DNA from: an uncultured Lachnospiraceae bacterium
GTDB taxonomy: Bacteria; Bacillota; Clostridia; Lachnospirales; Lachnospiraceae
Length of the DNA: 33,346 bases
Assembly: GCA_949743325.1 (NCBI GenBank)
Contig: CATJTQ010000078.1
Span: 1 to 33,346 of the forward strand
Direction: 5' to 3'
Below are positions 24,080-31,975 of this stretch, piece after piece. Position 1 is the stretch's first letter. Every line of letters starts with the position of its first letter. Under the pieces are notes generated by a model. It saw only the letters and a list, made by a program, of their open reading frames with translations. It was not told the origin of the DNA and did not search any database. The translations under genes and the position numbers were made by a program.

Positions 24080-25303
24080 ATGACAGTTTATGATGAATTG
24101 GTTGCCTGCGGGCTAATTGCTCAGGTGACGGACGAAAAAGAAATTAAGGAGCTTGTAAATACTGGAAAGGCTGTTTTTTATATTGGTTTTGACCCAACAG
24201 CAGACAGTCTTCATGTCGGTCATTTTATGGCGCTTTGTCTTATGAAGAGACTGCAGATGGCTGGAAATAAGCCGATTGCGCTGATTGGCGGCGGTACTGC
24301 ATATATTGGTGATCCTTCTGGAAGAACCGACATGCGTTCAATGATGACGCCGGAGACGATACAGCATAATGTTGATTGCTTTAAAAAACAGATGAGCAGA
24401 TTTATTGATTTTTCTGAAGGTAAGGCGCTGCTTGTAAATAACGCAGACTGGCTTATGGATTTAAATTATATTGATGTTCTCAGAGAAGTAGGTCCGCATT
24501 TCAGTGTAAATAGAATGCTTACAGCTGAATGTTACAAGCAGAGGATGGAGAAGGGGCTTAGTTTTCTTGAGTTTAATTACATGATTATGCAAAGTTATGA
24601 TTTCTATGCTCTGTTTCAGAAATATGGATGCAACATGCAGTTTGGAGGAGATGACCAGTGGAGTAATATGCTGGGCGGTACTGAGCTTATACGCCGTAAA
24701 TTAGGTAAAGATGCATATGCAATGACTATTACTCTTCTTCTTAACTCAGAGGGTAAGAAAATGGGTAAGACACAGTCAGGCGCTGTATGGCTTGATCCTC
24801 AAAAAACATCGCCGTTTGATTTTTATCAATATTGGCGTAATGTTGCTGATGCAGATGTATTAAAATGCATTCGTATGCTGACATTTTTGCCATTAGAAGA
24901 GATTGATAAAATGGATGGATGGGAAGGAAGCCAGTTAAATGAGGCAAAAGATATTTTAGCTTATGAACTTACAAAATTAGTGCACGGTGAACAGGAAGCT
25001 GTAAAAGCTAGAGAATCATCAAAAGCGTTGTTCAGCGGAGGCGGTAATGCTGACAATATGCCTACTTTCGTTCTTTCAGACAATGATTTTGAAAATGAAT
25101 CAATTGATATTATATCAATACTTATGCTAAGCGGTCTGGTACCAAGTCGATCTGAGGGCAGACGTGCAGTAGAACAGGGCGGTGTTTCTGTTGATGGAGA
25201 GAAAATTACAGATATAAAAGCTGTATTTGCTAAAGAGGCATTTTCTGATGGTATTGTAGTTAAGAGAGGTAAGAAGAATTTTAAGAAAATTACACTTGAT
25301 TGA
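24080..25303 (+). CDS. tyrS: Tyrosyl-tRNA synthetase, 407 aa
   Basis: Charges tRNA-Tyr with tyrosine in the cytoplasm. Class I catalytic core with the HIGH-type motif HVGH (residues 45-48), the tyrosine pocket region [21 protein letters not shown], and the KMSKS-type loop KMGKT (residues 227-231). The C-terminal S4 RNA-binding domain (about 340-405) includes [22 protein letters not shown] at 24080 is chosen because GGAGG (24068-24072) is seven bases upstream; ATG at 24074 is too close and others farther upstream lack a site. The length fits the bacterial TyrRS. Expression is governed by the T-box at 23686-24006. Single-gene unit closed by a terminator at 25419. Confidence 0.97.
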   Translation: MTVYDELVACGLIAQVTDEKEIKELVNTGKAVFYIGFDPTADSLHVGHFMALCLMKRLQMAGNKPIALIGGGTAYIGDPSGRTDMRSMMTPETIQHNVDCFKKQMSRFIDFSEGKALLVNNADWLMDLNYIDVLREVGPHFSVNRMLTAECYKQRMEKGLSFLEFNYMIMQSYDFYALFQKYGCNMQFGGDDQWSNMLGGTELIRRKLGKDAYAMTITLLLNSEGKKMGKTQSGAVWLDPQKTSPFDFYQYWRNVADADVLKCIRMLTFLPLEEIDKMDGWEGSQLNEAKDILAYELTKLVHGEQEAVKARESSKALFSGGGNADNMPTFVLSDNDFENESIDIISILMLSGLVPSRSEGRRAVEQGGVSVDGEKITDIKAVFAKEAFSDGIVVKRGKKNFKKITLD

Positions 25304-25418
25304 TACAAGATAAGGATATAATTTTTGTTATAAAAAAATGTATTTTGCAAAAAAATATTCATATTCTATAATGCCAATAGGCAAAAAGAAATCACAAGTC
25401 TATGCGGACAAAGAATGA

Positions 25419-25463
25419 AACCCCGAATCGTGTTGCAGCACAGTTCGGGGTTCTTCTTTTTTT
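25419..25463 (+). terminator. Rho-independent terminator after tyrS
   Basis: AACCCCGAA (25419-25427) pairs with TTCGGGGTT (25444-25452), with an inner GTG/CAC stem, then a T-rich run ending in seven Ts. It lies 115 bp beyond the tyrS stop. Confidence 0.9.
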
Positions 25464-25657
25464 ATAGTGGCAAAGCACCCACTAGGTTGTTGCTCTTGTC
25501 GTCACTATCTAACTATTTTATAGATTTTATCCTTATCTGGTTTCACACTTTAATTGCAACAATAGAAAAACTACAGAATAGAGTTTTATTTACTGAATTA
25601 AATAGATTTTTTTCAGTTATTTGCATGAAAATGAAAATATAGATGAATGCTCATATC

Positions 25658-25686
25658 TTGTCAAATTTTGATAAATGCGGTATAAT
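25658..25686 (+). promoter_or_regulatory. Strong promoter of the XpaC-like/vWA/TelA operon
   Basis: TTGTCA (25658-25663), 17 bp, TATAAT (25681-25686). It lies about 210 bp before the first start codon. The stretch from the tyrS terminator to this promoter (25464-25657) holds no gene that I can support. Confidence 0.8.
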
Positions 25687-25692
25687 TATAAA

Positions 25693-25898
25693 AGTTAATT
25701 TGTCATTGTATATAAAAATGATAAGCAAAAATGTATAGCAAAAATATGCTTCTGCTTTGCTGAAAAACAGATTAATTCCTAATAGTCTTAAGTTAAGTAG
25801 CTTCTTGCATCTGGGAGTTGGCTGTTTTACAGATAATATTATTTGCTTTATAAGTTTGTGGAATAAGAATTTATTTAAATGTCTAAGGGGCTAAAAAA
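25693..25898 (+). other. Long untranslated leader of unknown role
   Basis: About 200 nt between the promoter and the TTG start contain the direct repeat AGCAAAAATRT (25725-25750 region), a dyad AGCAAA...TTTGCT that follows it, and a mixed-sequence part (about 25780-25840) less A/T-rich than the surroundings. I recognise no riboswitch class and no terminator hairpin before the start codon. Confidence 0.4.
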
Positions 25899-26630
25899 TT
25901 GAAAAAAATAATAAAATTAATAGCATCTAATTTATTTATTGTAATTACAGCAGTTATTTTGTATTCTCCGGGACTTCTGTGTCTTAGAATAACAGATTAC
26001 AGTATTTTTCGTGCGGGAATGTCAATTATTTCATTGATTGCTCTTGTATGTCTATTTTTCTTTATAAATATACGATTTCTTAAAGAGCCGTCTAATAGAC
26101 CGATTTTGCCGGGAGAAGTTCAGAGTTTAGAGAGTGTAAGAGATATTTTAAAGACTTTCAGCAGCAGTAAATATTTAAAAGGTATGGCATCTACTGCGGA
26201 AGAACAGGTAGAACGTATTTATAAATGCCGTGAACGTCTTTCGGTTATTTTAGATCAAAAATTCACAAAAGGTACGATGAGTTGGGATAAGTTTAATAAT
26301 ATTGTTATGTCAGCAGAGAACTCAGCAATTAAAAATGTAGTTTCCATGGCAAACAGGATGCTGTTGTTTGATGAGAGGGAGTTTTTAAAACTGCAACATT
26401 ACCGAGAGGACAATATCCCTGATGATATTCAGGAAGAACAGCTTAATCTATATAACAAGAATTTTGATGAAATAAAATCTATGATAGCGTTAAATGAGAA
26501 AATTCTTTTAAAGTTAAATACACTTACTATGGAAGTTTCATCTTCAACAGATGAACAAAATAATAATATGAATGATGATTTAATAAATGAAATTGAAAAG
26601 CTTATCAGTGAGACAAAATATTACCAGTAA
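25899..26630 (+). CDS. XpaC-like membrane protein, 243 aa
   Basis: Two N-terminal membrane segments (about residues 8-28 and 38-58) are followed by a cytoplasmic, mostly helical region of about 180 residues (VRDILKTFSSSKYLKGMAST, then a coiled-coil-like C-terminus). This layout and the presence of telA two genes downstream match XpaC-type proteins (annotated as 5-bromo-4-chloroindolyl phosphate hydrolysis proteins), found next to TelA homologues such as xpaC-yaaN of Bacillus subtilis. The biochemical role of XpaC is unknown. The start is TTG at 25899 with AAGGGG eight bases upstream; no nearby ATG gives the signal-like N-terminus. It is first in a three-gene operon. Sequence similarity to XpaC is weak by eye, so context carries much of this call. 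Confidence 0.6.
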   Translation: MKKIIKLIASNLFIVITAVILYSPGLLCLRITDYSIFRAGMSIISLIALVCLFFFINIRFLKEPSNRPILPGEVQSLESVRDILKTFSSSKYLKGMASTAEEQVERIYKCRERLSVILDQKFTKGTMSWDKFNNIVMSAENSAIKNVVSMANRMLLFDEREFLKLQHYREDNIPDDIQEEQLNLYNKNFDEIKSMIALNEKILLKLNTLTMEVSSSTDEQNNNMNDDLINEIEKLISETKYYQ

Positions 26631-26719
26631 TAATATTTATACATTAATTTTAGATAAAGCTTTCGTTTAAAGTTGATGTTCGTAGCTGTGAAAAATGTTT
26701 TAAAACGGAGGAAAACACA

Positions 26720-28411
26720 ATGAGAATGAATAAGAAATCAATAGGCATTTTGGCTGTAGTTGTAATAATTGTATGTGCAGCTGTATTTGGAGGTATTTAT
26801 GCGACTCGTAATATTGGTAAATCTGAGAAAGTAATTTCAAAAGAAAGTGCTGCAAAACGTTTAAGCAGAATGGTTGATAAAATTGAACCGAAGGAAGGAA
26901 AACCAGTAAAATCTGCAATTGAGTATGATGAGTCTGACAACGAGGCCGCTGAGCTGCCAGATATTGATACATGTACAGTTGGTGTTGAAGCTACAACTTC
27001 TCTTTATGCTGAGATTTATTCATCACCTGAGAAGGCAGGAACAGGAACTGACGGATGGCTATGTGAGATGGCTGAAGAATTTAACAAGGAAAGATTTGAG
27101 GTAAATGGACAGACAGTTTCTATTAAAGTACGGAAAGTGAACAGCGGACAGGCATTAGATTATATTGCTAGCGGAAAAGCAGTTCCTGAAGGTTTTGCAC
27201 CTTCAAGTATGTTATGGGTTAGTATGCTTAATGCAAAAGGTACATCGACAGAGAAAATTTCAGATAGTCTTGTTGGAAATGTAGCAGGTATTCTTCTTTC
27301 AGAGAAGACATACAGTCAGCTTGTAGAAAAATATGGGACTGTAGATTTGAAAGCAATTACAGAGGCTACTGAAACAGGTGAACTTGCAATGGGTTACACA
27401 AATCCATTTGCCAGCAGTGCAGGTTTGAACTTCTTAATATGTACATTGGAGCGTTATGATTTAAAAAATCCATTGTCAGATACAGCTGTTGAGGGTTTTC
27501 AGAAGTTTCAAAAAAATGTACCATTCGTGGCTCTTACTACTATGCAGATGCGTGACGCTGCTGAAAATGGTTCCTTAGATGGGTTTATTATGGAGTATCA
27601 GTCATATGCAAATGATACTGTATTATCAAGTAATTATAAATTTGTGCCATATGGTTATAGACATGACAATCCGCTTGTCAGTATTGCAGGTATAAGTGAG
27701 GAGAAAAAAGAAATACTTTCTCTTTTTGCAAAATTCTGTGCTTCAGATAAATCGAAGAAACGTGCTGATGAATATGGATTTAACGGTATGAGTGACTATG
27801 TATGTGAGTATGATGAGGTATCAGGAGATGTCCTCACAGCCGCTCAAAAGCTTTATAAAACTAATAAGGATAGCGGAAAACCTGTTATTGGCGTGTTTGT
27901 TACAGATGTATCAGGAAGTATGTCAGGCGAGCCGTTAAAGGCATTGCAGACATCCCTGATAAATAGTATGAAATATATAAATAAAGAAAATTATATAGGG
28001 CTTGTAAGCTATTCTAATGATGTTACAATTGAGCTTCCTATAAAACAATTTAATTTGGAACAGCAGACGTACTTTAAAGGAGCAGTAGAAAATCTGTATG
28101 CTGCCGGCGGCACTGCAACATTTGATGCAGTATGTGTTGCACTTAATATGATAAATGAAATGATGGAGCAGTATCCTGACGCTAAACCAATGCTTTTTGT
28201 TCTCAGTGATGGAGATACAAATACCGGATATAATTTAAATGATATACGAGAAGTGTTAAATGGACTTAAAGTACCAGTTTACACAATAGGATATAATGCG
28301 GACTTGGAGGCTTTAGAGAGTATAAGTTCTGTAAATGAAGCGGCAAGCATTGATGCATCGACAGACGATGTTGTTTATCAGCTTAAAATATTATTTAATG
28401 CAAATATGTAA
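26720..28411 (+). CDS. Secreted or anchored binding-protein-like + von Willebrand A domain protein, 563 aa
   Basis: An N-terminal membrane segment (about residues 9-28) leads to a linker and an extracytoplasmic body. Residues about 75-370 resemble a solute-binding (extracellular type-1/type-2) fold: WLCEMAEEFNKERFEVNGQT, LAMGYTNPFASSAGLNFLI, GSLDGFIMEYQSYAND and a terminal FAKFCASDKSKKRADEYGF. Residues about 388-560 form a vWA domain with an intact metal site: Asp396, Ser398, Ser400 (DVSGS), Thr in AAGGTATFDAV and Asp in LSDGDTNTG. vWA domains bind proteins through a metal ion. GGAGG lies eight bases before the ATG. It is encoded between an XpaC-like protein and TelA, and ends 13 bp before telA. 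It may link an envelope ligand to the TelA module; this is inference. Confidence 0.85.
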   Translation: MRMNKKSIGILAVVVIIVCAAVFGGIYATRNIGKSEKVISKESAAKRLSRMVDKIEPKEGKPVKSAIEYDESDNEAAELPDIDTCTVGVEATTSLYAEIYSSPEKAGTGTDGWLCEMAEEFNKERFEVNGQTVSIKVRKVNSGQALDYIASGKAVPEGFAPSSMLWVSMLNAKGTSTEKISDSLVGNVAGILLSEKTYSQLVEKYGTVDLKAITEATETGELAMGYTNPFASSAGLNFLICTLERYDLKNPLSDTAVEGFQKFQKNVPFVALTTMQMRDAAENGSLDGFIMEYQSYANDTVLSSNYKFVPYGYRHDNPLVSIAGISEEKKEILSLFAKFCASDKSKKRADEYGFNGMSDYVCEYDEVSGDVLTAAQKLYKTNKDSGKPVIGVFVTDVSGSMSGEPLKALQTSLINSMKYINKENYIGLVSYSNDVTIELPIKQFNLEQQTYFKGAVENLYAAGGTATFDAVCVALNMINEMMEQYPDAKPMLFVLSDGDTNTGYNLNDIREVLNGLKVPVYTIGYNADLEALESISSVNEAASIDASTDDVVYQLKILFNANM

Positions 28412-28424
28412 AAGGAGATATGTT

Positions 28425-29567
28425 ATGAGTGGATTCACATTAGATTTACCAAACACAGAAAAAATAAAAGAAGAGGTAGAGGCAGAATTTACACCAACAC
28501 AAGATGAAAAAAGTGTAATCTCAGATGTTGTTAAAGAAAAAACTGATCAGATTATGAAAGTTGATTTAGATTCTCTGGCGGAACGAAGAGAAGTAATACA
28601 AGTTTTTGAGACGTTTGGGGCTGATGTAGTAAGACAATCACATGCAAAAAATAATATTTTGCAGAAGAGAATGAACGAATTCAGCAGAGCTGGGGGTGAA
28701 TCGGGAGATGTTGCCAAAGGCTTGGAGGATTTATCAATTAAGATGCGCGATTTAGATCCGTCGGGATTAGATTTTACGAAGACAGGTATGTTAGGTAAGA
28801 TTTTTAATCCAATCCGCCGTTATTTCGAAAGATTTAAAACTGCAGATGAAGAGATAGCTTTGATTGTAAAGACATTGGATAAAGGAAAGACGATTTTAAA
28901 AAATGATAATACCACATTGGAGATTGAGCAGGCAGCGATGCGTGATCTTACAAAACAGCTTACACAAAAAATTGAGCTTGGCACACAGTTAGACTCATAT
29001 CTTTCAAATGAGGTAGAAAACGCTAAGGCTTCTAATGCTTCAGAAGAGAGAATTAGATTTGTTGAGGAAGAAATTATATTTCCTCTAAGACAGAGATTGA
29101 TGGATTTTCAGCAATTGTTAGTAGTTAATCAACAGGGTATTATAGCTATGGAAGTAATCAGAAAGAATAATCTTGAATTAATAAGGGCTGTTGACAGGGC
29201 AGAGACAGTTACTGTTTCTGCACTTAGAGTTGCCGTAACAGTTGCAGGCGCACTGTATAATCAAAAGATTGTCTTGGACAAAGTGCAGATGCTTAATGAG
29301 ACAACAACAAATATGATAGCTGCAACTTCAAAAATGCTCAGAGAACAGGGAACGGAGATTCAAAGAGAGGCAGTTGAGGCCAGTATTTCTCCTGATACAT
29401 TAAAGCAGGCGTTTACTGAAACATTATCGGCACTAGATGATATAAGTACATATAAGACAAAGGCATTGCCTCAAATGGCACAGACAATTCAGGAATTTCG
29501 TTTAATTGCAGATGAAGGAGAGCGGCAATTAACAAAAATGGAAAAAGGAAAGAATTTAGAAGTTTAG
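28425..29567 (+). CDS. telA: TelA/YaaN-family toxic anion resistance protein, 380 aa
   Basis: Cytoplasmic, almost wholly alpha-helical protein of the TelA family (PF05816), linked to resistance to tellurite and to some antimicrobial peptides and envelope stresses, mechanism unknown. Family features seen: a short acidic N-terminus, NPIRRYFERFKTADEEIALI, LDKGKTILKNDN, the FPLRQRLMDFQQLLVVNQQG region and the conserved RAVDRAETVTVSALRVAVTV (about residues 250-275). Length is normal. ATG at 28425 follows AAAGGAGA six bases upstream; an in-frame ATG-like start at 28335 lies inside the vWA gene and has no binding site. Last gene of its operon, closed by the hairpin at 29590-29637. Confidence 0.93.
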   Translation: MSGFTLDLPNTEKIKEEVEAEFTPTQDEKSVISDVVKEKTDQIMKVDLDSLAERREVIQVFETFGADVVRQSHAKNNILQKRMNEFSRAGGESGDVAKGLEDLSIKMRDLDPSGLDFTKTGMLGKIFNPIRRYFERFKTADEEIALIVKTLDKGKTILKNDNTTLEIEQAAMRDLTKQLTQKIELGTQLDSYLSNEVENAKASNASEERIRFVEEEIIFPLRQRLMDFQQLLVVNQQGIIAMEVIRKNNLELIRAVDRAETVTVSALRVAVTVAGALYNQKIVLDKVQMLNETTTNMIAATSKMLREQGTEIQREAVEASISPDTLKQAFTETLSALDDISTYKTKALPQMAQTIQEFRLIADEGERQLTKMEKGKNLEV

Positions 29568-29589
29568 TTATTTAAAGATATAAATATTA

Positions 29590-29637
29590 AAATACCCATA
29601 GTAGGCCGGATGAATATTATGCTTACTATGGGTATTT
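29590..29637. terminator. Long stem, probable two-way terminator
   Basis: A perfect 14-bp stem (29590-29603 with 29624-29637, core ACCCATAGTA/TACTATGGGT) with a 20-nt loop lies between the convergent telA and 29673-30308 genes. T-tracts are only modest on both sides. Confidence 0.7.
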
Positions 29638-29672
29638 GATTATTCTGACAATCTTTCATTTTACACTGATTT

Positions 29673-30308
29673 TTAAAAAGATTTGTCACGATAGAGAAAT
29701 GTTGATTCATAAGCTGAAGCTCTGCGCCTTGCTGCCGCATATAATGAAGCAGAATGATCCTTGTAGTTGTATTCGGTTCCAAGAAGCAGCGCTTTGTTTT
29801 CTTCCTGAACTTGTATTCTGTGGTCTATAGCTTTAAGCTGCACATACGTTTTTTCAATTAGCTGTTTATGCCATTTTTGTTCAAGAATTTTCTTTTCTAA
29901 TTCTTTTTTTCTCTTTTTTCTTATACGTTCTCTCTCTTCACGTTCTTTTTCCTGCAATTTTTTTTGGGTCCTGCGGTCAGGGGTTGAATGTACAGTTTCT
30001 TTATAATCAGATTTATTTGCTCCGAATTTCAAAAAAATCCATGAATCATAGCCATCCGGTGCAGATGAGTTGTATGCCTGCTGTATTTTATTTAAGACCC
30101 AAGATTCATAAGAAGGGTCTTGTTTCATTGCTGTAAAACACTCGTCAGATATAGTTAGCCATACAACATTTCCTTTTTTGGACTGCTTAGAAAAATCTTT
30201 TATTTGTTTGTAAATTGATATTTTATATTCAGACAATGACGTTCCGGTTTCCTGAGATGTATGATAGTTTACATCTGATGTCTGTTTTACAGGGCTGAAT
30301 TCATACAT
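29673..30308 (-). CDS. Hypothetical protein with charged coiled coil, 211 aa
   Basis: Function unknown. No signal peptide or membrane segment. The N-terminal part (about 1-105) looks folded, with NVVWLTISDECFTAMKQDPS and DGYDSWIFLKFG; the 'test residue then ISDECFTAMKQDPS' style recalls DUF6033-type proteins of Lachnospiraceae, but this is only a hint. Residues about 112-160 are an unbroken run of Lys, Arg and Glu (KKLQEKEREERERIRKKRKK) that should form a single long helix or coiled coil. The last 45 residues are mixed, with repeated Ala/Arg (YAAARRRASAYES). AAGGAGG seven bases before the ATG gives a strong start. It lies 67 bp after the NSS transporter on the same strand, probably in its transcript. 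Confidence 0.6.
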   Translation of the reverse strand: MYEFSPVKQTSDVNYHTSQETGTSLSEYKISIYKQIKDFSKQSKKGNVVWLTISDECFTAMKQDPSYESWVLNKIQQAYNSSAPDGYDSWIFLKFGANKSDYKETVHSTPDRRTQKKLQEKEREERERIRKKRKKELEKKILEQKWHKQLIEKTYVQLKAIDHRIQVQEENKALLLGTEYNYKDHSASLYAAARRRASAYESTFLYRDKSF

Positions 30309-30375
30309 GGCGATACCTCCTTATAAAAGATATATCGGATGTATATATGAATATTTAACCATATTATCAATATTA

Positions 30376-31731
30376 CTATAATTCTATTATTTTCATAACG
30401 TCTAATATTGAGCCGATAAAAATCATTGCAAGAAGAATAGGAGCTATATATTTAATTATAATCACATATAACTTTTTGCTCTTGAAAGTTGGTGCAGATG
30501 ATTCAATTTCATCAATAATTGTTTTTGGTTTAATAAGATATCCTACAAATATACATGTCATAATGGCGACAATAGGCATAAGTATACTGTTTGAAATAAA
30601 GTCAAATAAATCAAGTATAGTTTTATCTCCAATAGATATGCCGCTCCATATACCAAAGCCAAGGGACGAAGGTATTGCCATAATAACTGTGTAAATACCA
30701 ATTGCAATAGCAGTTTTTTTTCTGCTTGTCTTAAATTTATCCACAAAGATTGACACGACAGTCTCCATTAGAGAGATCGCCGATGTCAGTGCAGCGAACA
30801 AAACCAATATAAAAAATGCTGCGCCTATTATCTGGCCGCCCTTCATGCTGTCAAATACTTTTGGTAGTGTGATAAACATTAAAGTAGGACCTTTTGCCAG
30901 CGCCTCTTCATTTCCTCCTGAGAACACAAATACGGCTGGTACAATCATCAATCCAGCGAGTATTGCTACTAATGTATCAAAAAGTTCAATATTTCTAACG
31001 CTGCTTTCAATGTTGTCTTTTTTAGATGAATATGAACCATAGGTAATCATAATTCCCATAGCAAGAGACATAGAATAAAACAGCTGCCCTGTCGCGGCGA
31101 TAAATGCAGTGAAAGTAAATTTAGAAATATCTGGTTTCAAATAATATATAATTCCGTCTTTGGCACCAGGTCTTGTTATGACAAAAATTGCAATCACAGC
31201 TGATAAAACTATAAGTACAGGCATTAAAATCTTACTTACTTTCTCTATTCCTTTATTCACACCAAGCAGAATAACAAACAATGTAAATAAGATAAATAAG
31301 AAAAGCCATAACAATGGTTCTCCAGTAGAGCCTATAAAATTCTCAAAGTAATTATTATCAACAATTGCCCTGCCGTTGCCTGTCAGATATTCCCATGTGA
31401 ATTTGACAACCCATCCTCCGATAACACAGTAATAAGGTAGGATAATGATTGGAACAATACTTGCAAGTATTCCGATAAATCCGCTTTTTTTGTGTAGATT
31501 ACTAAAAGCATATAGAGCGCTCTTACCTGTTTTTCTTCCTATTGCTATTTCTGTTATCATCAATGCAAAACCAAAAGTAACTGCAAGAATAATATAAATT
31601 AAGAGAAAACTTCCTCCGCCGTACTTGGCTGCCAGATATGGGAATCTCCATAGATTACCCAAACCTACGGCAGAACCGGCTGCTGCAAGAACAAATCCAA
31701 TTCTGCTAGAAAAATGATGTTTTGTTTCCAT
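30376..31731 (-). CDS. Sodium:neurotransmitter symporter (NSS) family transporter, 451 aa
   Basis: Membrane transporter that uses the sodium gradient to take up an amino acid or related amine. The N-terminus has the NSS signature GSAVGLGNLWRFPY in helix 1 (about residues 18-31) and KYGGGSFLLIY in helix 2. Twelve hydrophobic segments are visible, and FSMSLAMG-type helix 6 region (GQLFYSMSLAMGI) is present. The length is that of bacterial members such as MhsT or LeuT. The substrate cannot be deduced. A start ATG with GGAGA upstream; promoter TTGTTT-17-TATAAT on the minus strand. The downstream hypothetical gene probably shares its mRNA. Confidence 0.94.
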   Translation of the reverse strand: METKHHFSSRIGFVLAAAGSAVGLGNLWRFPYLAAKYGGGSFLLIYIILAVTFGFALMITEIAIGRKTGKSALYAFSNLHKKSGFIGILASIVPIIILPYYCVIGGWVVKFTWEYLTGNGRAIVDNNYFENFIGSTGEPLLWLFLFILFTLFVILLGVNKGIEKVSKILMPVLIVLSAVIAIFVITRPGAKDGIIYYLKPDISKFTFTAFIAATGQLFYSMSLAMGIMITYGSYSSKKDNIESSVRNIELFDTLVAILAGLMIVPAVFVFSGGNEEALAKGPTLMFITLPKVFDSMKGGQIIGAAFFILVLFAALTSAISLMETVVSIFVDKFKTSRKKTAIAIGIYTVIMAIPSSLGFGIWSGISIGDKTILDLFDFISNSILMPIVAIMTCIFVGYLIKPKTIIDEIESSAPTFKSKKLYVIIIKYIAPILLAMIFIGSILDVMKIIEL

Positions 31732-31765
31732 AACTCTTCTCCTTTAGTTAATAATATATTTTTCT

Positions 31766-31794
31766 ATTATAACGGAAAGACTTAGCAGAAACAA
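31766..31794 (-). promoter_or_regulatory. Putative promoter of the NSS transporter gene
   Basis: On the minus strand TTGTTT (31794-31789) and TATAAT (31771-31766) are 17 bp apart, 35 bp before the ATG. Confidence 0.65.
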
Positions 31795-31847
31795 TACTGA
31801 ATTTTAATTTTTTACTGTTGTTAATTGATTATTCTGTCGATATATAG

Positions 31848-31859
31848 AGAAGTACTTCT
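31848..31859. promoter_or_regulatory. Perfect 12-bp palindrome between divergent promoters
   Basis: AGAAGTACTTCT lies almost midway between the NSS promoter and the FecR-gene promoter, about 50 bp upstream of each -35 box. This is a fit position for a regulator acting on both genes. Confidence 0.4.
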
Positions 31860-31908
31860 ATTTATAGGTAAAAATCTTCTTTTTTTTGGAAAATATTATT
31901 GTAAATTA

Positions 31909-31937
31909 TTTACATTTGCTGATAGGGATTGTATAAT
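31909..31937 (+). promoter_or_regulatory. Strong promoter of the FecR-domain gene
   Basis: TTTACA (31909-31914), 17 bp, TATAAT (31932-31937), 38 bp before the ATG. Confidence 0.8.
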
Positions 31938-31975
31938 TAAAATAGTTAATTATAATTTGAAGGGTGTGAAGCTTT

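Noticed and set aside
25415-25642. 75-codon frame after tyrS
   Set aside because: It begins inside the tyrS terminator stem, has no ribosome binding site and a composition unlike the real genes.
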